A stretch of DNA of 9,236 nucleotides from the NCBI RefSeq assembly GCF_915069625.1, contig NZ_CAJZFD010000075.1:1-9236 (forward strand), written 5' to 3'. Under the pieces are notes generated by a model. The model was given only the letters and a program-made list of their open reading frames with translations. It was not told the DNA's origin and searched no databases. Of this stretch, positions 6,363-9,236 are shown one piece after another (positions within the stretch are counted from its first letter, which is position 1; every line of letters begins with the position of its first letter). Origin of the DNA: an uncultured Veillonella sp. (lineage in GTDB: Bacteria; Bacillota; Negativicutes; Veillonellales; Veillonellaceae). A program made the translations under genes and the position numbers.

Positions 6363-6392
6363 TATAGGTATGAAATATATAGGTATGGAATG
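6363..6392. repeat. Tandem direct repeat of 15 bases
   Basis: TATAGGTATGAAATA (6363-6377) is followed immediately by TATAGGTATGGAATG (6378-6392), with 13 of 15 positions identical. The core TATAGGTA appears a third time at 6299-6306 in the operon leader. The repeats lie just upstream of the ABC promoter and may be binding sites for a regulator; function is not established. Confidence 0.45.
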
Positions 6393-6548
6393 TTTATAAT
6401 ATTTAAAGGGCTAAATGTAGAACTGTTCTGTAATCGTGTTGAATAATCTAAGTACGCTTAGTGAAATAATATGAGCGGCTACGCATATATTGAGTTGATG
6501 TTAAAAAATTATAAAATGATTGTTTTAAATGTTAGATTTATTCATTTT

Positions 6549-6560
6549 AATAAGCTTATT
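6549..6560. promoter_or_regulatory. Perfect 12-base palindrome upstream of the PTS promoter, candidate operator
   Basis: AATAAGCTTATT is a perfect 12-base palindrome about 40 bases before the -10 of the PTS operon. Its 8-base core TAAGCTTA recurs exactly at 6621-6628, adjoining the ribosome site of the first PTS gene. The 70-base separation of two identical palindromes flanking the promoter suggests a regulator pair or loop, but AT-rich palindromes can occur by chance. Confidence 0.3.
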
Positions 6561-6572
6561 GTTATTTTGATA

Positions 6573-6601
6573 TATGAAAAACTGCTTAGAATAGCTATAA
6601 T
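6573..6601 (+). promoter_or_regulatory. Probable promoter of the PTS operon
   Basis: A perfect -10 TATAAT lies at 6596-6601, with only a weak -35-like TATGAA at the 17-base spacing (6573-6578). A better TTGATA (6567-6572) is too far away (23-base spacer). A weak -35 would fit dependence on an activator. The leader would be about 33 bases. Confidence 0.45.
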
Positions 6602-6640
6602 AGACTTATATGTATAGATGTAAGCTTAGGAGGTGTTAGC

Positions 6641-7105
6641 TTGTTACAAGATTTATTATCCGAGGATAATGTATCGTTTCACTATCCCGCTGAAACGTGG
6701 GAAGAGGTAATTCGTCACGGTGGCCAACTCATGGTTGATGCTGGTTTTACTGATCCATCTTATACGGAGGCTATGGTAGAGGTAGTGCGTGAAATGGGAC
6801 CCTATATTGTATTGGCACCAGGTCTTGCTATGCCACATGCTCGTCCGGAAAATGGGGCAAAACGTGTAGGTACTGCATTGGTAACCTTAGAAAAACCATT
6901 GAATTTTGGTAGTCCTGACAATGATCCTGTTTCTGTGGCGTTGTTTTTGTGTGCTCCGAACAAGGATGAACATATTCAGTTGTTGACAGATATTGCTACA
7001 TTATTTGAGGATGATGAGTTTTTAGATGCGGCTGCTGATTTTGAAAGTATCGAAGATGTACAAGCATTCTTGGCAGAGCATTTAGAAGATCAAGAATACG
7101 TTTAG
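6641..7105 (+). CDS. ulaC: PTS EIIA component, ascorbate (Ula) type
   Basis: This 154-residue cytoplasmic phosphocarrier accepts phosphate from HPr on His66 and passes it to EIIB. His66 lies in APGLAMPHARPENG (59-72), the conserved active-site segment of the mannitol/fructose-type EIIA fold in its Ula subgroup. Flanking segments GGQLMVDAGFTDPSYTEAM (27-45) and EMGPYIVLAPG (51-61) also match that subgroup. The length is usual. Translation starts at TTG 6641: AGGAGG (6628-6633) lies seven bases upstream, and the first in-frame ATG would remove about 30 conserved residues. It is the first gene of a four-gene operon, 12 bases before EIIB. Gene order EIIA-EIIB-EIIC is the reverse of E. coli ulaABC. 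The symbol is by family; ascorbate as substrate is not proven. Confidence 0.9.
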   Translation: MLQDLLSEDNVSFHYPAETWEEVIRHGGQLMVDAGFTDPSYTEAMVEVVREMGPYIVLAPGLAMPHARPENGAKRVGTALVTLEKPLNFGSPDNDPVSVALFLCAPNKDEHIQLLTDIATLFEDDEFLDAAADFESIEDVQAFLAEHLEDQEYV

Positions 7106-7117
7106 TAGGAGGCAAGT

Positions 7118-7393
7118 ATGATTTCTGTATTAACTGTATGCGGTAATGGCATTGGATCTAGCTTGATGCTAAAAATGAAAATTGAAGAAATCTGTGCTGA
7201 AAATGGTATTGATGCACAAGTTGAATCTATTGATTTTAATGCTGCACAAGGCCGTAAAGCGGACCTTATTGTAACTGTAAAAGAATTGGCTGAACAATTT
7301 GAAGACAAGAATGTGGCTATTGTTCGCAGCTATATTAATAAAAAGAAAATCACTGAAGATATTCTTGATGCATTAAAACAAGCAGCTCAATAA
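7118..7393 (+). CDS. ulaB: PTS EIIB component, ascorbate (Ula) type
   Basis: This 91-residue protein takes phosphate from EIIA on Cys8 and transfers it to the substrate during uptake by EIIC. Cys8 begins the phosphocysteine loop CGNGIGSSLMLKMKI (8-22), typical of the lactose/galactitol/ascorbate EIIB group. The rest alternates strands and helices as expected (VESIDFNAAQ, DLIVTVKELAEQF). The length is close to E. coli UlaB. AGGAGG (7107-7112) lies five bases before the ATG. It follows EIIA by 12 bases and precedes EIIC by 31 bases. Confidence 0.92.
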   Translation: MISVLTVCGNGIGSSLMLKMKIEEICAENGIDAQVESIDFNAAQGRKADLIVTVKELAEQFEDKNVAIVRSYINKKKITEDILDALKQAAQ

Positions 7394-7424
7394 AATGTAA
7401 CAACTATATATAGGAGGTAGTGCC

Positions 7425-8792
7425 ATGGAAATGGTATTAGAGTTCTTACGTGATGTGCTGTCTCAACCAGCACTTTTAATTGGTATTATGTCATGTATTG
7501 GCTTGATTGCCTTGAAACGTCCGTTTCATAAGGTCATGACTGGTACGTTGAAACCTATTCTTGGCTACTTAATGCTCGCAGCTGGTGCAGGTGTTATCGT
7601 TAACAACCTTGATCCATTAGGTAAGATGATTGAGCATGGCTTCCATATTACTGGTGTAGTACCAAATAACGAAGCTATCGTGGCTGTAGCACAAAAGGTA
7701 CTTGGCGTTGAAACGATGTCTATTCTCGTAGTAGGCTTATTGATGAACTTATGTATTGCTCGTTTCACCAAGTTCAAATATGTGTTCTTAACAGGTCACC
7801 ACAGCTTATTTATGGCTTGTCTTATGTCTGCCGTACTCGGTACAGCTGGCTTGTCCGGTATGGAACTCATCCTTGTAGGTGGTTTCTTGATGGGCGCTTG
7901 GTCTGCTATCTCTCCAGCAATTGGTCAAAGCTATACATCTAAGGTTACAGAAGGCGATGAAATTGCCATCGGTCACTTTGGTAGCTTAGGTTACTATTTA
8001 TCCGCTTGGGTAGCTAAATATGTTGGTAAAGCAGACGATAGTACAGAAGACATTGAAATTCCAGAAAAATGGGGCTTCTTACGTGATTCTACATTATCTA
8101 CAGCATTAACTATGATTGTATTCTACTTGATTGCAGCCTTTGCGGCTGGTTCTGAGTTTGTAGCTACTTTATCTGGTGATATGAGTCCTTACTTATATGC
8201 TGTTATGAGCGCTATGAACTTTGCTGTAGGTGTAACAATCGTATACTCCGGTGTACGTATGATCTTAGGTGATTTAATTCCTGCATTCCAAGGTATTGCC
8301 ACAAAAATTATCCCTAATGCTATCCCAGCAGTAGACTGTGCCGTATTCTTTACATATGCTCCAACAGCAGTAGTATTGGGCTTCATTAGCTCCTTTATCG
8401 GCGGTATCATCGGTATGCTCATCCTTGGTGCTGTAGGTGGCGTATTAATCATTCCTGGCCTTGTACCTCATTTCTTCTGCGGTGCAACAGCAGGTATCTA
8501 TGGTAATGCTACAGGCGGCCGCCGTGGTGCTGCAGTAGGCGCATTCCTTAATGGGTTGGCTATTACTTTCTTGCCAGCATTGGCATTGCCAGTTCTTGGT
8601 CAATTAGGTTTCCAAAATACAACATTTGGTGATGCTGACTTTGCTGTAATGGGCCTTGTACTAGGTCATGCATTCGAATGGATTGGTATGGCAGGTATCT
8701 ATGGCATCGTAGCGATTGCAGCTCTTGTACTTATTATTCCAAACTTTATTAAAACAAAAGGTAAAGTTATTAACTACGTAGAAGAGGAGTAA
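7425..8792 (+). CDS. ulaA: PTS EIIC component, ascorbate (UlaA/SgaT) family permease
   Basis: This 455-residue membrane protein translocates the PTS substrate. Its length is close to E. coli UlaA. Family segments seen are FLTGHHSLFMA (121-131), SPAIGQSYTSKVTEGDEIAI (163-182) followed by GHFGSLGYYLSAW (183-195), NAIPAVDCAVFFTYAPTAV (298-316) and LVPHFFCGATAGIYGNATGG (346-365) followed by RRG. Conserved His184 and Asp304 fall in the segments that line the substrate site in UlaA. At position 169 it has Ser where I recall Pro in the QP of the E. coli protein. About eleven hydrophobic segments are visible, with a soluble loop near 200-220. The start ATG follows a strong TAGGAGGT site. The family is secure; the substrate could be ascorbate or a related polyol or sugar acid, since no ulaD-G-type enzymes are in the window. 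Confidence 0.93.
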   Translation: MEMVLEFLRDVLSQPALLIGIMSCIGLIALKRPFHKVMTGTLKPILGYLMLAAGAGVIVNNLDPLGKMIEHGFHITGVVPNNEAIVAVAQKVLGVETMSILVVGLLMNLCIARFTKFKYVFLTGHHSLFMACLMSAVLGTAGLSGMELILVGGFLMGAWSAISPAIGQSYTSKVTEGDEIAIGHFGSLGYYLSAWVAKYVGKADDSTEDIEIPEKWGFLRDSTLSTALTMIVFYLIAAFAAGSEFVATLSGDMSPYLYAVMSAMNFAVGVTIVYSGVRMILGDLIPAFQGIATKIIPNAIPAVDCAVFFTYAPTAVVLGFISSFIGGIIGMLILGAVGGVLIIPGLVPHFFCGATAGIYGNATGGRRGAAVGAFLNGLAITFLPALALPVLGQLGFQNTTFGDADFAVMGLVLGHAFEWIGMAGIYGIVAIAALVLIIPNFIKTKGKVINYVEEE

Positions 8793-9187
8793 TGAAAACA
8801 ACTGAGCAACATAGTAATGTAGTAATTCGATATATATTCTTGACCCTTGGTGCTATAAGTTTTTGCCTTGGTACAGCAGGTATCGTATTACCAATATTGC
8901 CAACAGTCCCCTTTTATATGCTTACCTTATTTTGTTTAGCACGTGGATCTGAACGCTTTCACAGAATGTTTTTGGAGTCCCAACTATATAAAAAGACAGT
9001 TGGTGCGTATGAACGCGATAAAGCATTGACGTTGCGGACAAAGTTGTCTATTTTAGCTTCTGTAACTACAATTATGTTAATAGGTGCTTATTTTTCTAGG
9101 AATATTCCTATTGCCCTTATCATCATGGCAATCGTATGGATTGCTCATGTTATAGCATTATTATTTGTAGTTAAAACAAAAAATTAA
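8792..9187 (+). CDS. DUF454 (YbaN-family) inner-membrane protein
   Basis: This 131-residue membrane protein has unknown function. The DUF454 signature is clear: GTAGIVLPILPTVPFYMLTL (27-46) followed by FCLARGSERFHRMFLES (47-63) and LYKKTVGAYERDKAL (65-79). The hydrophobic segments are one near 12-34, one near 36-50 and two near 85-127, so it probably spans the membrane three or four times. Its ATG shares one base with the EIIC stop (TAATG), which signals translational coupling. The GAGGAG just before is very close to the start (two bases). Being coupled to a PTS permease is unusual for this family and may be incidental. Confidence 0.88.
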   Translation: MKTTEQHSNVVIRYIFLTLGAISFCLGTAGIVLPILPTVPFYMLTLFCLARGSERFHRMFLESQLYKKTVGAYERDKALTLRTKLSILASVTTIMLIGAYFSRNIPIALIIMAIVWIAHVIALLFVVKTKN

Positions 9188-9204
9188 TAATAATAATATG
9201 AAAA

Positions 9205-9236
9205 TCCTCCCATTAGAGCATGCTTTAATGGGAGGA
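9205..9236 (+). terminator. Terminator hairpin of the PTS operon, cut by the window end
   Basis: TCCTCCCATTAGAG (9205-9218) pairs with CTTTAATGGGAGGA (9223-9236) around the loop CATG: 14 pairs with one G-T wobble. It begins 18 bases after the DUF454 stop, preceded by a short TAA repeat and AAAA. The expected T-run would lie just beyond the window. The upstream A-run (9201-9204) hints it may work in both directions. Confidence 0.75.

Larger units (their letters stand above)
6279..6640. other. Divergent intergenic region between the ABC operon and the PTS operon
   Basis: This very AT-rich region of about 360 bases carries outward promoters at both ends, an 18-base dyad, a tandem 15-base repeat and two TAAGCTTA palindromes, each listed separately. 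The middle (about 6400-6540) holds no clear element. An open frame of 48 codons from ATG 6471 to TAG 6617 lacks a ribosome site and overlaps the PTS promoter, so it is not called. No riboswitch-like conserved boxes, including a cobalamin box, were recognised. Confidence 0.6.

Noticed and set aside
6471..6617. 48-codon open frame between the divergent operons
   Set aside because: No convincing ribosome site, random AT-rich composition, and it overlaps the PTS promoter and palindrome.
6279..6640. Cobalamin riboswitch or other leader RNA before the ABC operon
   Set aside because: The predicted leader is only about 37 bases and no conserved riboswitch boxes are seen.

Overview
The window looks like chromosomal DNA from an AT-rich anaerobe of the Negativicutes, most likely Veillonella or a close relative. 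This rests on the mix of an [FeFe]-hydrogenase, a DUF47/Pit phosphate pair, a FecBCD-type metal-chelate ABC transporter and an Ula-type PTS, plus the AT-rich codon use, strong AGGAGG ribosome sites and hairpin-plus-T terminators. The genus is an inference from gene content, not from a marker gene.

Layout, left to right. (1) Positions 1-636 hold the C-terminal 211 codons of an [FeFe]-hydrogenase catalytic subunit whose 5' part lies outside the window; it ends at a strong terminator (739-776). (2) An extended -10 promoter (about 896-924) drives a two-gene operon: a DUF47 (PhoU-like) accessory protein overlapping by 8 bases a Pit-family phosphate permease, closed by a GAAA-loop terminator (2612-2640). 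(3) An 832-base stretch (2641-3472) appears empty at first but contains a promoter, a 57-codon gene with a GGxRxGAGRP N-terminus (3008-3181), a striking 91-base stretch with no G inside a long-range stem, and a perfect 13-bp hairpin with a short T-run. (4) On the minus strand, a permease-ATPase-lipoprotein operon (6278 down to 3473) encodes an importer for an iron complex such as a siderophore or haem. Its likely promoter overlaps an 18-base dyad. (5) Diverging from it, a plus-strand operon encodes EIIA, EIIB and EIIC of an ascorbate-type (Ula) PTS, followed by a DUF454 membrane protein that overlaps EIIC by one base. It ends at a hairpin running into the window edge.

How the genes work together. 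Pit moves inorganic phosphate across the membrane and DUF47 probably modulates it. The lipoprotein captures a metal chelate and delivers it to the FecCD-type permease, powered by the FecE-type ATPase. EIIA-His66 passes phosphate to EIIB-Cys8, which phosphorylates the sugar-like substrate taken up by EIIC. No substrate-processing enzymes accompany the PTS here, so its substrate is open.

Nothing in the window is clearly a new defence or mobile system. The least explained part is 2895-3350: a compact unit of promoter, small basic protein, G-free looped segment and hairpin.
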